From Serratia ficaria (lineage in GTDB: Bacteria; Pseudomonadota; Gammaproteobacteria; Enterobacterales; Enterobacteriaceae), in contig NZ_LT906479.1 of the NCBI RefSeq assembly GCF_900187015.1, positions 4,092,001 to 4,156,000 of the forward strand: 64,000 nucleotides of DNA, written 5' to 3'. Numbering within the stretch: position 1 is the first letter of the stretch; every line of letters begins with the position of its first letter. The notes below the pieces were generated by a model. It did not search any database, was not told the DNA's origin, and saw nothing but the letters and a program-made list of their open reading frames with translations. This document shows, piece after piece, positions 1-13,854 of the stretch. The position numbers and the translations under genes were made by a program.

Positions 1-799
1 AGGTGGTGAAGGTATAGAAGGTCAGTGAACCGGCGGCGGTGAATCCCAGCACCATCAGGAAGGCGCGGCGATTCTTCCACAGGCCTTTCAGCGATCCGGC
101 ATCCTTATGGTTGCGGGTTTTCGCATCGGATGTCTCATTCAACGAGCGGCGCAAATACAGCGCCACCACCGCCAGCACCGCCCCCAGCGCGAAGGGGATG
201 CGCCAGCCCCAGGCCTTCAGCTCTTCGTTGGACAGGATCTGCTGCAACGCCACCAGAACCAACAGCGCCAGCAACTGTCCGCCGATCAACGTCACGTACT
301 GGAACGAAGCATAAAATCCGCGCCGCCCTTTCACCGCCACCTCACTCATGTAGGTGGCGCTGGTACCGTATTCACCGCCGACCGACAGCCCCTGGAACAG
401 ACGCGCAATCAACAGCAGCGCCGGCGCCCAGCTGCCGATCGATTCATAGGTGGGTAAACAGGCGATCACCAGCGATCCTGCGCACATCATGCAAACCGAG
501 ATCAACATCGAGTTCTTGCGCCCGTGCTTATCGGCAATGTAACCGAACAGCCAGCCGCCGATCGGCCGCATGAAGAAGCCGGCGGCGAAAACGCCGGCGG
601 TTTGCAGCAGCTGAGTGGTGCTGTTGCCCGCCGGGAAGAAGGAGGCGGCAAAGTAGATAGAGCAGAAGGAGTAAACGTAAAAATCGAACCACTCCACCAG
701 GTTGCCTGATGAAGCGCCGACGATGGCAAAGATGCGCTGCTTTTTATCCTGAGCCGCCAGCGTAGAGGCATCCCCAAGCGGTGAAGTTGTTTCTGTCAT
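1..799 (-). CDS. kgtP: Alpha-ketoglutarate:H+ symporter KgtP (5' part, runs off the left edge)
   Basis: The gene encodes an inner-membrane MFS permease of the metabolite:H+ symporter group that imports 2-oxoglutarate. The window holds the first 266 residues; the rest lies beyond position 1. The N-terminus ([12 protein letters not shown]..., then [19 protein letters not shown]) and the loop segment [10 protein letters not shown] follow E. coli KgtP very closely by recall. Several hydrophobic helices are visible. The start is the ATG at 799-797; sequence further upstream does not resemble the family. In E. coli kgtP also lies just beyond the 5S end of an rRNA operon (rrnG), which supports the call. 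ProP-type osmolyte transporters are relatives, but the identity here is much closer to KgtP. Confidence 0.93.
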   Translation of the reverse strand, partial: MTETTSPLGDASTLAAQDKKQRIFAIVGASSGNLVEWFDFYVYSFCSIYFAASFFPAGNSTTQLLQTAGVFAAGFFMRPIGGWLFGYIADKHGRKNSMLISVCMMCAGSLVIACLPTYESIGSWAPALLLIARLFQGLSVGGEYGTSATYMSEVAVKGRRGFYASFQYVTLIGGQLLALLVLVALQQILSNEELKAWGWRIPFALGAVLAVVALYLRRSLNETSDAKTRNHKDAGSLKGLWKNRRAFLMVLGFTAAGSLTFYTFTT

Positions 800-913
800 T
801 ATCTATTCTCCGAGCCAGACAAAATAAGGAAGCCGGCGTCTTGCCGTTTAATTGTTTCTTTGTTGTTGCCTATAAGTTAACAATTAAACCTGATAGCAGG
901 CGAAGAATATCGC

Positions 914-937
914 ATCACGTGAAGTGAAATACGTGAT
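914..937. promoter_or_regulatory. Inverted repeat upstream of kgtP, candidate operator
   Basis: Seven-base arms ATCACGT (914-920) and ACGTGAT (931-937) are perfect inverted repeats separated by 10 bases, a spacing that suits a dimeric regulator. The repeat lies about 115 bases upstream of the kgtP start in the kgtP/rrn terminator interval (800-1000), which holds no gene. The regulator is unknown; a divergent Crp-like site was considered but the match is poor. Confidence 0.3.
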
Positions 938-1000
938 TTTTGTGATGAATATTAAACAGTGCGATGAAAGTTAGGCGAAATTGCAGCGGTTTTATTTTTC

Positions 1001-1036
1001 CAAAACAAAAAGCCCCATGCTTTCGCATGGGGCTTG
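1001..1036 (-). terminator. Rho-independent terminator of the rRNA operon
   Basis: Read on the minus strand, a GC-rich hairpin (AGCCCCATGC, short loop, GCATGGGGCT) is followed by a T-rich run at 1010-1001. It begins about 13 bases after the 5S 3' end, as expected for an rrn terminator. Confidence 0.9.
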
Positions 1037-1048
1037 TCGTTTTATTTG

Positions 1049-1168
1049 ATGCCTGGCAGTGTCCTACTCTCGCATGGGGAGACCCCACACTACCATCGGC
1101 GCTACGGCGTTTCACTTCTGAGTTCGGCATGGGGTCAGGTGGGACCACCGCGCTATTGCCGCCAGGCA
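1049..1168 (-). rRNA. rrf: 5S ribosomal RNA
   Basis: The 120-nt segment starts TGCCTGGCGGC and ends GCCAGGCAT on the minus strand, so the two ends pair as in 5S rRNA. The internal sequence follows E. coli 5S closely. It is the last gene of the operon. No tRNA-Asp follows it, unlike E. coli rrnH and rrnC. Confidence 0.98.
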
Positions 1169-1268
1169 AATTCTGTTTCATTCTTGGCCGTTACTCGCGT
1201 AACCACCAGAACCAATCTAAGAACTTCGCTGAAAATTATTCGTCTCTCTAAAACACCTTCGGTGTTGT

Positions 1269-4176
<2,908 letters not shown>

Positions 4177-4323
4177 TCACAACCCGAAGGCGTCTTTTAT
4201 AAATAATCGACACTTCGCATTGCAAACATTTGAGAGACTCTATGACAGGTTACTCCTCATCCCAATATTTCTACGGAGGGACAAGTTTCAGCCGTCATGT
4301 TTCAATTTTCAGCTTGTTCCAGA

Positions 4324-4336
4324 TTGTTAAAGAGCA
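4324..4336 (-). promoter_or_regulatory. boxA antitermination site in the 16S-23S spacer
   Basis: TGCTCTTTAACAA occurs on the minus strand between tRNA-Ala and 23S, identical to the leader boxA at 6430-6442. This is the expected position for the second NusB/NusE loading site, which keeps antitermination active over 23S. Confidence 0.85.
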
Positions 4337-4395
4337 AAATACTTCGCAGCATACTGTCGCCAATATACTCTGAAGTATTGAAATACCGGACTATA

Positions 4396-4471
4396 TGGTG
4401 GAGCTAAGCGGGATCGAACCGCTGACCTCCTGCGTGCAAGGCAGGCGCTCTCCCAGCTGAGCTATAGCCCC
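4396..4471 (-). tRNA. alaT-like: tRNA-Ala (anticodon TGC)
   Basis: The 76-nt cloverleaf starts GGGGC and ends with encoded CCA. The anticodon is TGC (complement of 4436-4438), and the D-arm and T-arm (GGTTCGATCCC) are intact. It is the second spacer tRNA between 16S and 23S, paired with tRNA-Ile, as in E. coli rrnA, rrnD and rrnH. Confidence 0.98.
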
Positions 4472-4583
4472 ATACAGTCACGTGCAGTACCTTTGATATA
4501 CAACTTCTTTCTTAGGCAAGGCATGCGGAAGGGAAGTTTACCTGGGTAAACGACCGCGCGCATAACGCAGCATAGGGAAGAAG

Positions 4584-4660
<77 letters not shown>

Positions 4661-4735
4661 ATAAAGGTATTTCTGCTCGTTACTTTTTCATCAGACAATC
4701 TGTGTGAGCACTTCACGCGAATCGATATCATTAGG

Positions 4736-6277
<1,542 letters not shown>

Positions 6278-6429
6278 AAAGCTTGATTTGCTTCAACTCG
6301 TGAAGCGATGCTCAAAGGTTACTGCATGAATTTTACTTCAGTTAGTCACTCTTCAAGACTTGATATTTTTTCGCATCCGAAGATGCTGGATATCGTCTTG
6401 TGGAGTGCCCACACAGATTGTCTGATAAA

Positions 6430-6442
6430 TTGTTAAAGAGCA
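6430..6442 (-). promoter_or_regulatory. boxA antitermination site in the rrn leader
   Basis: TGCTCTTTAACAA lies on the minus strand in the leader between promoter P2 and 16S, matching the enterobacterial rrn boxA. It recruits NusB/NusE and SuhB for ribosomal antitermination. The rest of the leader (6278-6429) holds 16S processing-stem sequence and no gene. Confidence 0.88.
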
Positions 6443-6481
6443 GTGAGTTAGCCGCTTTCGCTTGTTAACTCGAGGTGGCGT

Positions 6482-6509
6482 ATATTACGCTTTCCTCTTT
6501 CAGAGTCAA
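6482..6509 (-). promoter_or_regulatory. rRNA promoter P2
   Basis: On the minus strand TTGACT (6509-6504) and TAATAT (6487-6482) are separated by 16 bases. The site lies about 205 bases before the 16S start and 108 bases downstream of P1, the standard tandem rrn arrangement. P2 is typically the weaker, less regulated promoter. Confidence 0.85.
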
Positions 6510-6589
6510 CCCTAATTTTCAGGATTTTTTCTCTGCGACCCCCGGATACTCTGTGAAGTTGTTCACATGTTCCGTGTCGATGGAGGCGC

Positions 6590-6617
6590 ATTATAGGGAG
6601 CCGGTTCAGAATGACAA
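6590..6617 (-). promoter_or_regulatory. rRNA promoter P1
   Basis: On the minus strand TTGTCA (6617-6612) and TATAAT (6595-6590) are separated by 16 bases and followed by the GC-rich discriminator GCGCC. This is nearly the E. coli rrnB P1 core. The sub-optimal spacer and discriminator underlie ppGpp/DksA and initiating-NTP control. An A/T-rich stretch just upstream (about 6620-6645) suits an UP element. Confidence 0.92.
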
Positions 6618-6669
6618 GGGTTAATATGCATTTTTTATCTGACCGCTCACTATTCATTCGTAACGCCTA

Positions 6670-7233
6670 TTAAACCCGCTTTTTGATGGCTTCCGGCAGG
6701 TCTGCCAGGCTGTTTAACACCCAATCGGCCAGTTTCTCGCCTTGTTCCGTCACCGGCTTGCCGGTGCGCACCAGCACCTTAGTGCCGACGCCGGCCGCGA
6801 TCGCCGCCTGCATATCTTCCGGTTTGTCACCTACCATATAGGAAGCGGCCATATCGATGTTCAATTCCTGCTGCGCCTGCAGCAGCATGCCCGGCTGCGG
6901 TTTACGGCAGTCGCACACCTGGCGGTACTCTTCCTGGCTCGCCTCCGGGTGATGCGGGCAGAAATAGATGCCGTCGAGGTCGACGTCGCGATCGGCCAGC
7001 GACCAGTCCATCCATTCGGTCAGATACATAAACTGGTCTTCGCTGAACATGCCGCGTGCAATGCCGGACTGGTTGGTCACCAGGACCAGCGCAAAGCCCA
7101 TTTTTTTGAGTTCGCGACAGGCGTCAATCACGCCATCGATAAATTGGAAGTCGTCGATTTCATGGACATAGCCATGGTCCACGTTAATCGTGCCGTCACG
7201 ATCGAGAAAAATTGCTGGAACGCTTTGTGTCAC
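6670..7233 (-). CDS. gmhB: D-glycero-beta-D-manno-heptose-1,7-bisphosphate 7-phosphatase
   Basis: GmhB removes the C7 phosphate in the ADP-heptose pathway for the LPS inner core. The 187-residue protein has the HAD nucleophile motif DRDGT (D11, D13) and the zinc-binding Cys-x-His ... Cys-x-Cys set (FCPHHP ... VCDCRKP) typical of GmhB. The start is GTG at 7233, preceded by AGGAG at 7-base spacing. This makes the N-terminus ([14 protein letters not shown]) match the family, while a longer in-frame ATG at 7275 adds 14 unrelated residues. The gene lies between the 16S end of the rrn operon and divergent metN, exactly as beside E. coli rrnH. Confidence 0.96.
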   Translation of the reverse strand: MTQSVPAIFLDRDGTINVDHGYVHEIDDFQFIDGVIDACRELKKMGFALVLVTNQSGIARGMFSEDQFMYLTEWMDWSLADRDVDLDGIYFCPHHPEASQEEYRQVCDCRKPQPGMLLQAQQELNIDMAASYMVGDKPEDMQAAIAAGVGTKVLVRTGKPVTEQGEKLADWVLNSLADLPEAIKKRV

Positions 7234-7317
7234 CGGTTTGCTCCTGAGGGCCTGAATACGCCGACAGTATCGCATGTTTTACCGGGTACTGAGAACGCCG
7301 TAGAGCGGTGTTGATCG

Positions 7318-7348
7318 TTGACTTAGACGTCTAGACGCCTTAACATCT
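7318..7348 (+). promoter_or_regulatory. metN promoter overlapped by MetJ met boxes
   Basis: TTGACT (7318-7323) and TAACAT (7341-7346) form a promoter with a 17-base spacer. Between and over them lie a perfect met box AGACGTCT (7325-7332), a second box with one mismatch, AGACGCCT (7333-7340), and a degenerate third, TAACATCT (7341-7348). Tandem 8-bp boxes bind MetJ with S-adenosylmethionine as corepressor, so metNIQ should be repressed when methionine is plentiful. Confidence 0.9.
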
Positions 7349-7420
7349 GAGCATACCTTGGTTCCACGCCAAGGTTTACTTTTATCTAGCCACGGGCAAC
7401 CACGCTAAAATAAGAAGAAT

Positions 7421-8452
7421 ATGATTAAACTTTCTAACATCACCAAAGTGTTCCAGCAGGGTTCGCGCACCATTACCGCGCTCTCTGACGTGACTCTTCA
7501 CGTCCCTGCCGGGCAAATCTACGGCGTTATCGGCTCTTCCGGCGCCGGTAAGAGCACGCTGATCCGCTGCGCCAACATGCTTGAGCGACCGACTTCCGGC
7601 CAGGTGCTGGTCGACGGGCAGGATCTGACCTCTCTGTCGGAAAGCGAACTGACGCGCGCACGCCGCCAGATTGGCATGATTTTCCAGCACTTTAACCTGC
7701 TGTCTTCCCGCACGGTATTCGGCAACGTCGCGCTGCCGCTCGAGCTGGACAACGCTTCGCGCGCCGATATCAAGAAGCGCGTCACCGAACTGCTCGAACT
7801 GGTGGGGCTGGCGGACAAACACGACGCCTACCCGGCCAACCTGTCCGGCGGCCAGAAGCAGCGCGTGGCGATCGCCCGTGCGCTGGCCAGCAATCCGAAG
7901 GTGCTGCTGTGCGATGAAGCCACCAGCGCGCTGGATCCGGCCACCACCCGCTCCATCCTCGAACTGCTGAAAGACATTAACCGCCGTCTGGGCCTGACCA
8001 TTCTGCTGATCACCCATGAAATGGACGTGGTGAAACGCATCTGCGACCAGGTCGCGGTGATAAGCCAGGGGCAGCTGATTGAAAAAGACAGCGTCAGCGA
8101 AGTGTTCTCGCACCCGAAAACCCCGCTGGCTCAACAGTTCATTCAGTCCACCCTGCATCTGGATATCCCGGAAGACTATGCCAAGCGCCTGGCGCCGGAA
8201 CGCCAGGGCGATCGTCAACCGCTGCTGCGCCTGGAGTTCACCGGCCAGTCGGTCGATGCGCCGCTGCTGTCCGAAGCCGCCCGCCGCTTCAACGTCAACA
8301 ACAACATTATCAGCGCCCAGATGGATTATGCCGGCGGCGTGAAATTCGGCGTGATGCTGGCGGAGCTGCACGGCAGCGACGAAGACGCGCTGGCGACGAT
8401 TAAATTCCTGCAGGAAAATCAGGTAAAAGTAGAGGTTCTGGGTTATGTCTGA
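7421..8452 (+). CDS. metN: D/L-methionine ABC transporter ATP-binding protein
   Basis: MetN powers methionine import with MetI and MetQ. The protein has 343 residues, the E. coli length. Visible motifs are Walker A GSSGAGKS (38-45), the ABC signature LSGGQ (141-145) and Walker B LLCDE with catalytic E166, followed by the D-loop SALD. The C-terminal part (about 265-343) matches the NIL domain that binds methionine and inhibits transport. It is first of three genes; its last 8 bases overlap metI, indicating translational coupling. Expression should follow the MetJ boxes at 7325-7348. Confidence 0.97.
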   Translation: MIKLSNITKVFQQGSRTITALSDVTLHVPAGQIYGVIGSSGAGKSTLIRCANMLERPTSGQVLVDGQDLTSLSESELTRARRQIGMIFQHFNLLSSRTVFGNVALPLELDNASRADIKKRVTELLELVGLADKHDAYPANLSGGQKQRVAIARALASNPKVLLCDEATSALDPATTRSILELLKDINRRLGLTILLITHEMDVVKRICDQVAVISQGQLIEKDSVSEVFSHPKTPLAQQFIQSTLHLDIPEDYAKRLAPERQGDRQPLLRLEFTGQSVDAPLLSEAARRFNVNNNIISAQMDYAGGVKFGVMLAELHGSDEDALATIKFLQENQVKVEVLGYV

Positions 8453-9098
8453 GGCAATGATGTGGTTAATGGCGCGTGGCGTGTGGGAAACCGTCATGAT
8501 GACCTTTGTCTCCGGCTTCTTCGGTTTCGTGCTCGGCCTGCCGGTTGGCGTGCTGCTGTACGTAACTCGCCCGGGGCAGATCATCGCCAACAATACGCTG
8601 TACAAAATCCTGTCCGGGCTGGTGAACATTTTCCGTTCCATCCCGTTCATTATCCTGCTGGTATGGATGATTCCGTTTACCCGCATGATCGTCGGCACCT
8701 CGATCGGCCTGCAGGCGGCGATCGTGCCGCTGACCGTCGGCGCTGCGCCCTTCATCGCCCGCATGGTGGAAAACGCCCTGCTGGAGATCCCGTCGGGCCT
8801 GGTGGAAGCCGCGCGCGCCATGGGCGCCACGCCGATGCAGATCATCAAGAAGGTGCTGTTGCCCGAAGCCCTGCCGGGCCTGGTCAACGCCGCCACCATT
8901 ACCCTGATTACCCTGGTCGGCTATTCGGCCATGGGCGGCGCGGTGGGCGCCGGCGGTCTGGGGCAGATCGGCTATCAGTACGGTTATATCGGTTATAACG
9001 CCACAGTAATGAATACCGTATTAGTATTACTGGTAGTGCTGGTCTATTTGATTCAGTTCTGCGGCGATCGCATCGTCAAGGCCGTCACCCATAAATAG
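8445..9098 (+). CDS. metI: Methionine ABC transporter permease
   Basis: MetI is the membrane channel of the MetNIQ importer. The 217-residue protein has several hydrophobic helices and the EAA coupling loop ([18 protein letters not shown]) that contacts MetN. The ATG at 8445 overlaps the end of metN by 8 bases. Length and sequence follow E. coli MetI closely. About 118 bases separate it from metQ, more than an operon needs, but I see no terminator there. Confidence 0.97.
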   Translation: MSEAMMWLMARGVWETVMMTFVSGFFGFVLGLPVGVLLYVTRPGQIIANNTLYKILSGLVNIFRSIPFIILLVWMIPFTRMIVGTSIGLQAAIVPLTVGAAPFIARMVENALLEIPSGLVEAARAMGATPMQIIKKVLLPEALPGLVNAATITLITLVGYSAMGGAVGAGGLGQIGYQYGYIGYNATVMNTVLVLLVVLVYLIQFCGDRIVKAVTHK

Positions 9099-9216
9099 TT
9101 TTCACAGCAACTGCGCTGCTATCTGTTCATAGATTTCAGAGCCTGGCCAACAAGGCTGCGGTTTGAAAGATATAGGGTAAAGCGTATTTATAATGCGAGT
9201 CTAATGAGGAAGGGAT

Positions 9217-10032
9217 ATGTCGTTAAAATTTAAATCCATCGCGGCAATCGGCGCACTGATCGGCACTCTGGCTCTGGCAGGCTGCGGTCAGGATGAAAAA
9301 GATCCGAACCATATCAAAGTCGGCGTTATCGTCGGCGCCGAACAGCAGGTCGCTGAGGTGGCGCAGAAAGTAGCGAAAGAAAAATACGGTCTGAACGTCG
9401 AGTTGGTGACCTTCAACGACTACGTGCTGCCTAACGAAGCGCTGAGCAAAGGCGATATCGACCTGAACGCCTTCCAGCACAAGCCGTACCTGGATCAGCA
9501 AATCAAGGATCGCGGCTACAAGCTGGTGCCGGTCGGCAGCACCTTTGTTTACCCGATCGCCGGTTATTCCAAGAAAATCAAATCGCTGGACGAACTGAAA
9601 GAAGGCTCCCAGATCGCCCTGCCCAACGATCCGACCAACCTGGGCCGCTCGCTGCTGCTGCTGCAGAAAGTGGGCCTGATCAAACTGAAAGACGGTGTCG
9701 GCCTGCTGCCAACCGTGCTGGACGTGACCGAGAACCCGAAAAACCTGAAGCTGGTAGAGCTGGAAGCGCCGCAGCTGCCGCGTTCCCTGGACGATCAGCA
9801 AATCGCCCTGGCGGTGATCAACACCACCTACGCCAGCCAGATTGGCCTGACGCCGGCGAAAGACGGTCTGTTTGTTGAAGACAAAGACTCGCCTTACGTC
9901 AACCTGCTGGTTGCCCGCGAAGACAACAAGGATGCGGAAAACGTGAAGAAATTCGTTCAGGCCTACCAGTCTGACGAAGTGAACGAAGCGGCCAACAAAA
10001 TCTTTAACGGCGGCGCGGTTAAAGGCTGGTAA
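9217..10032 (+). CDS. metQ: Methionine-binding lipoprotein MetQ
   Basis: MetQ delivers methionine to MetNI. The 271-residue protein begins with a lipoprotein signal ending in the lipobox LAGC, with lipidated Cys23. Residue +2 is glycine, not aspartate, so outer-membrane sorting is not excluded by rule, although E. coli MetQ works at the inner membrane. The body belongs to the NlpA/MetQ family. A strong Shine-Dalgarno (AGGAAGGG) precedes the ATG at 9217, and a clear terminator follows at 10065. Confidence 0.96.
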   Translation: MSLKFKSIAAIGALIGTLALAGCGQDEKDPNHIKVGVIVGAEQQVAEVAQKVAKEKYGLNVELVTFNDYVLPNEALSKGDIDLNAFQHKPYLDQQIKDRGYKLVPVGSTFVYPIAGYSKKIKSLDELKEGSQIALPNDPTNLGRSLLLLQKVGLIKLKDGVGLLPTVLDVTENPKNLKLVELEAPQLPRSLDDQQIALAVINTTYASQIGLTPAKDGLFVEDKDSPYVNLLVAREDNKDAENVKKFVQAYQSDEVNEAANKIFNGGAVKGW

Positions 10033-10064
10033 GCGCTTAAGCGCCAAATTTGTTCCTATAATTG

Positions 10065-10094
10065 CAAGACGGGCTACGGCCCGTCTTGTTATTT
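10065..10094 (+). terminator. Rho-independent terminator of metNIQ
   Basis: A perfect 10-bp stem CAAGACGGGC / GCCCGTCTTG with loop TACG (10065-10088) is followed by TTATTT. Confidence 0.88.
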
Positions 10095-10146
10095 CCACCA
10101 TAGATTGCTTCAATAGCGCCACTTTCATTAAGGCAGAGGAATCTCA

Positions 10147-10551
10147 ATGCGTGTTTTACCTCTCTGTTTGTTAGCGCTCGCGCTGGCCGGATGCTCATCG
10201 CAACGTATCGCGCCATCCTCAACAAACAGCACCAGCAAACCGGCGGCAACCGCACCGGCCAAGACCACGCCAGCGGCGCGTCCGGCTCCGGTAAAACTGT
10301 ACAAAAGTGCAGAAGAACTCGTGGGCAAGCCTTTCCGCGATCTGGGCGAAGTCTCCGGCGAATCTTGCCAGACCACCGTGCAGGACTCGCCGCCAAATCT
10401 GAATACCGCCCGCAAACGCATGCAGATCCGCGCCTCTTACATGAAGGCCAACGCGGTGTTGCTGCACGATTGCCAGATTGTCAGCGGCGTCGCCGGCTGC
10501 TATCAGCAGGCCGTATGTCAGGGCTCGGCGCTTAACGTCTCGTCCAAATGA
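10147..10551 (+). CDS. rcsF: Rcs stress-sensing outer-membrane lipoprotein RcsF
   Basis: RcsF senses LPS and peptidoglycan damage and relieves IgaA inhibition of the Rcs phosphorelay. The 134-residue protein has a lipobox LAGC with Cys16, then a Pro/Ala/Lys-rich linker (about 25-55) of the kind that threads through BamA-OMP complexes. The globular domain carries four conserved cysteines (GESCQ, HDCQ, AGCYQ, AVCQG) that form two non-consecutive disulfides. Its stop overlaps the trmO start (ATGA, 10548-10551), so the two are translationally coupled. It is separated from metQ by a terminator, as in E. coli. Confidence 0.96.
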   Translation: MRVLPLCLLALALAGCSSQRIAPSSTNSTSKPAATAPAKTTPAARPAPVKLYKSAEELVGKPFRDLGEVSGESCQTTVQDSPPNLNTARKRMQIRASYMKANAVLLHDCQIVSGVAGCYQQAVCQGSALNVSSK

Positions 10552-11255
10552 CCGAATTTGTCTTCAATCAGATCGGTACTATCCGTTCACCGTATAAAGA
10601 AAAATTCGCCGTTCCCCGCCAACCGGGGTTAGTCGAAGACGGTGGCGGAGAGCTGGTGCTGCTGCCGCCTTATAATCAGGCGGAAGCGGTGCGCGGACTC
10701 AGCGATTTCAGCCATCTGTGGGTGATGTTTATTTTTCATCAAACCCTGGATGGCGGCTGGCGGCCGACGGTGCGCCCGCCGCGCCTGGGCGGCAATGCCC
10801 GGATGGGCGTGTTCGCCACCCGCTCGACCTTCCGCCCCAACCCGCTCGGCATGTCGCTGATCGCGCTGAAAGGCGTGCGCGCCCGGGGCGGTGAAGTGGT
10901 ACTCGAGCTGGGCAGTCTCGATCTGGTCGACGGCACGCCGGTGGTGGACATCAAGCCTTATCTGCCGTTTGCCGAGAGCCAGCCGCAGGCCCGCGCCGGG
11001 TTTGCCCAGGCCGCTCCCGTCGGCGATATGCCGGTGCATTTCACGCCGCAGGCCGAGCGCCAGCTGCAGCGGCACCAGGCGCAATATCCGCAGCTGCGGC
11101 GTTTTATCAGCCAGGTGCTGGCGCAGGACCCTCGCCCCGCCTATCGTAAAGGGGAGGAGGCCGAACGGGAGTACGCCGTCTGGCTGCTGGATTTCAACGT
11201 GCGCTGGCGAGTGGTGGATCGGCAAACCGAAGTGTTGTCACTCGACCTGCGTTAA
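10548..11255 (+). CDS. trmO: tRNA(Thr) (adenine37-N6)-methyltransferase TrmO
   Basis: TrmO methylates the N6 of threonylcarbamoyladenosine-37 in tRNA-Thr(GGU), giving m6t6A. The 235-residue protein has the all-beta N-terminal TsaA/YaeB domain (FNQIGTIRSPYKEKFAVPRQ; FATRSTFRPNPLGMS) and a small C-terminal domain, with the E. coli length. The start overlaps the rcsF stop by 4 bases. The older name TsaA should not be confused with the t6A synthesis genes. Confidence 0.95.
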   Translation: MTEFVFNQIGTIRSPYKEKFAVPRQPGLVEDGGGELVLLPPYNQAEAVRGLSDFSHLWVMFIFHQTLDGGWRPTVRPPRLGGNARMGVFATRSTFRPNPLGMSLIALKGVRARGGEVVLELGSLDLVDGTPVVDIKPYLPFAESQPQARAGFAQAAPVGDMPVHFTPQAERQLQRHQAQYPQLRRFISQVLAQDPRPAYRKGEEAEREYAVWLLDFNVRWRVVDRQTEVLSLDLR

Positions 11256-11273
11256 AATTCCGCCGTCTCTCTT

Positions 11274-11300
11274 TTGACGACCCGCTCGCGCTGGTAAACT
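11274..11300 (+). promoter_or_regulatory. Candidate proS promoter
   Basis: TTGACG (11274-11279) and an extended -10, TGG-TAAACT (hexamer 11295-11300), lie in the 120-base trmO-proS gap. The 15-base spacer is short, so the extended -10 element would have to compensate. Readthrough from rcsF-trmO is the alternative. Confidence 0.45.
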
Positions 11301-11375
11301 AAACCACTTTTGTCGCTTTTGGCCGCCACTCTGGCAGCCCGATGCAATTTGCAGTTCTAACGGAACCAAAACACC

Positions 11376-13094
11376 ATGCGTACTAGCCAATATCTGCTCT
11401 CCACCCTGAAGGAGACACCTGCCGATGCCGAAGTGATCAGCCACCAGCTGATGCTGCGCGCCGGGATGATCCGCAAGCTGGCCTCCGGTCTTTACACCTG
11501 GTTGCCGACCGGCCTGCGCGTTCTGAAAAAGGTTGAAAACATCGTTCGCGAAGAAATGAACAATGCTAACGCGATCGAAGTTTCCATGCCGGTGGTTCAG
11601 CCTGCCGACCTGTGGCAGGAAAGCGGCCGTTGGGAGCAGTATGGCCCCGAGCTGCTGCGCTTTGTCGATCGCGGCGACCGTCCGTTCGTGCTGGGCCCGA
11701 CGCATGAAGAAGTGATCACCGATCTGATCCGCAACGAAATCAGCTCGTACAAGCAGCTGCCGCTGAACTTCTTCCAGATCCAGACCAAGTTCCGCGACGA
11801 AGTGCGCCCGCGTTTCGGCGTAATGCGCTCCCGCGAATTCCTGATGAAGGATGCCTACTCCTTCCATACCACGCAGGAATCGCTGCAGGCCACCTACGAC
11901 GCGATGTACGAAGCCTACAGCAAAATCTTCAGCCGCATGGGTCTGGATTTCCGTCCGGTGCAGGCCGATACCGGTTCGATCGGCGGCAGCGCCTCGCATG
12001 AATTCCAGGTACTGGCCGACAGCGGTGAAGACGACATCGTATTCTCCACCGGCTCCGACTTCGCCGCCAACATCGAGCTGGCCGAAGCGGTGGCGCCCGC
12101 TCAGCCGCGTGCGGCCGCCAGTGAAGCGCTGCGCATCGTCGACACGCCAAACGCCAAAACCATCGCCGAGCTGGTCGAGCAATTCCAGCTGCCGGTGGAA
12201 AAAACCGTCAAGACGCTGCTGGTGCGCGCCGCCGAAGAGAGCGGCCACCCGCTGGTCGCCCTGCTGGTGCGCGGCGATCACGAACTGAACGAAGTCAAAG
12301 CCGAGAAGCTGCCACAGGTTGCCGCACCGCTGACCTTCGCCACCGAAGAAGAAATCCGCGCCATCGTCGGCGCCGGCCCGGGCTCGCTGGGCCCGGTCAA
12401 CCTGCAGGTGCCGGTGGTTATCGACCGCAGCGTGGCGGCGATGAGCGATTTCGGCGCCGGCGCCAACGTCGACGGCAAACACTACTTCGGCATCAACTGG
12501 GAGCGCGATCTGCCGCTGCCGCAGGTGGCCGATATCCGTAACGTAGTGGAAGGCGACGCCAGCCCGGACGGCCAGGGCACGCTGCTGATCAAACGCGGTA
12601 TCGAAGTGGGCCATATCTTCCAGCTCGGCACCAAGTACTCGGAAGCGCTGAAAGCCACGGTTCAGGGTGAAGACGGCCGCAACCAGCTGCTGACCATGGG
12701 TTGCTACGGCATCGGGGTGACCCGCGTGGTGGCTGCCGCCATCGAGCAGAACCACGACGACCGCGGCATCATCTGGCCAGACGCGATCGCGCCTTTCCAG
12801 GTCGCTATCCTGCCGATGAACATGCACAAGTCCTTCCGCGTGCAGGCGCTGGCCGAAGAGCTGTACAACACCCTGCGTTCCCACGGCATCGACGTGATCC
12901 TCGACGACCGAAAAGAACGTCCGGGCGTGATGTTCGCCGATATGGAACTGATTGGCGTGCCGCACTCTATCGTCATCGGCGATCGCAACCTCGACAGCGA
13001 AGAGATCGAGTATAAAAACCGCCGCATCGGCGAGAAGCAAATGATCAAAACCGGTGAAATCGTTGATTTCCTGCTGGGGCAGATCAAGCGCTGA
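11376..13094 (+). CDS. proS: Prolyl-tRNA synthetase (bacterial type, with editing domain)
   Basis: ProS charges tRNA-Pro with proline. The 572-residue protein equals the E. coli length. Class II catalytic motifs lie in the N-terminal half ([36 protein letters not shown]) and motif 3 sits near residue 450 ([10 protein letters not shown]). The inserted editing domain (INS, about 220-400) that clears Ala-tRNA-Pro is present, and an anticodon-binding domain is at the C-terminus. The gene ends against a shared terminator with convergent nlpE. Confidence 0.98.
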   Translation: MRTSQYLLSTLKETPADAEVISHQLMLRAGMIRKLASGLYTWLPTGLRVLKKVENIVREEMNNANAIEVSMPVVQPADLWQESGRWEQYGPELLRFVDRGDRPFVLGPTHEEVITDLIRNEISSYKQLPLNFFQIQTKFRDEVRPRFGVMRSREFLMKDAYSFHTTQESLQATYDAMYEAYSKIFSRMGLDFRPVQADTGSIGGSASHEFQVLADSGEDDIVFSTGSDFAANIELAEAVAPAQPRAAASEALRIVDTPNAKTIAELVEQFQLPVEKTVKTLLVRAAEESGHPLVALLVRGDHELNEVKAEKLPQVAAPLTFATEEEIRAIVGAGPGSLGPVNLQVPVVIDRSVAAMSDFGAGANVDGKHYFGINWERDLPLPQVADIRNVVEGDASPDGQGTLLIKRGIEVGHIFQLGTKYSEALKATVQGEDGRNQLLTMGCYGIGVTRVVAAAIEQNHDDRGIIWPDAIAPFQVAILPMNMHKSFRVQALAEELYNTLRSHGIDVILDDRKERPGVMFADMELIGVPHSIVIGDRNLDSEEIEYKNRRIGEKQMIKTGEIVDFLLGQIKR

Positions 13095-13106
13095 TCGTCA
13101 GGCAAT

Positions 13107-13133
13107 AAAAAACCCGCCTCGGCGGGTTTTTTT
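13107..13133. terminator. Bidirectional terminator between proS and nlpE
   Basis: A hairpin AACCCGCC-TC-GGCGGGTT is flanked by an A-run on the left and a T-run on the right, so it can stop proS transcription from the left and nlpE transcription from the right. Confidence 0.88.
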
Positions 13134-13140
13134 ATGTCTG

Positions 13141-13824
13141 TTATTTGCTGTCGCAGTTTTTGCTGCGGTCGAAGACAATCTTGCCGTCCGGCACCAGCGC
13201 CTTCTCGATCTGCCCCTCTTCCATCGAAGGCTGCACGCTGAAGTGCGCGTTGAAGGTCAGGAACACCGGCTCGCCCGGCGTTTTATACGCTTTGGCGTAA
13301 CCCTGCTCCAGCGCGATGTTGTTGTCTATCTGGAAGGTCTTGCCGGTGGCGCAGTCTTTGAACACCGCCGCATCCGCCATATAGGTATAGCTGCCCTTCA
13401 GCTGCATCGGCGTTTTAGGCAACGGCTTCTCGACCGGATCCAAACGGTAGTTCAGCGTCGATTCGATAGGCGCCCCGCTTTGATCCAGCATCTCCAGGCT
13501 TTTGCCCGCCGGGCGGAAGTAACGCTTTTCGCCCTTGCTGTCGGTCAGCACCAGCTTGTCCGCGGTGCGCGCCCATTTGCCGTAATCGGCAAAGGCCTGG
13601 TCGCCGTCTCTGCTGCCGCGGTAGGTTTCCTGCAGCACGAAGGTGCCGTCTTCATCCAGGAACAGCGCGGTGTCGATGCCTTCGCAATCGGCGCAGGGCA
13701 ACAGGCCCTGATAGCTTTGCTGCATCGGCTGCAGCGGTTGTTCCTTCGGCTGATAATGATTGTTGCATCCCAACAACGAGAGCGCCCCTGCCGCCAAAAA
13801 CAGGGCTATCGTAATTTTCTTCAC
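13141..13824 (-). CDS. nlpE: Envelope-stress lipoprotein NlpE (Cpx activator)
   Basis: NlpE is a lipoprotein that signals surface adhesion and defective lipoprotein sorting or disulfide formation to CpxA. The 227-residue protein has a lipobox LLGC with Cys20. The N-terminal domain has the CxxC pair in LPCADCEG, and the C-terminal domain has cysteines at FKDCATG and near the very end (SKNCDSK), the disulfide thought to report folding stress. It is slightly shorter than the E. coli protein (236 aa). The gene lies downstream of arfB on the same strand with a 30-base gap. E. coli yaeF, which lies between proS and nlpE there, is absent. Confidence 0.93.
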   Translation of the reverse strand: MKKITIALFLAAGALSLLGCNNHYQPKEQPLQPMQQSYQGLLPCADCEGIDTALFLDEDGTFVLQETYRGSRDGDQAFADYGKWARTADKLVLTDSKGEKRYFRPAGKSLEMLDQSGAPIESTLNYRLDPVEKPLPKTPMQLKGSYTYMADAAVFKDCATGKTFQIDNNIALEQGYAKAYKTPGEPVFLTFNAHFSVQPSMEEGQIEKALVPDGKIVFDRSKNCDSK

Positions 13825-13854
13825 AGTTATTCTCCTACTGTGTTCATGTATTTC

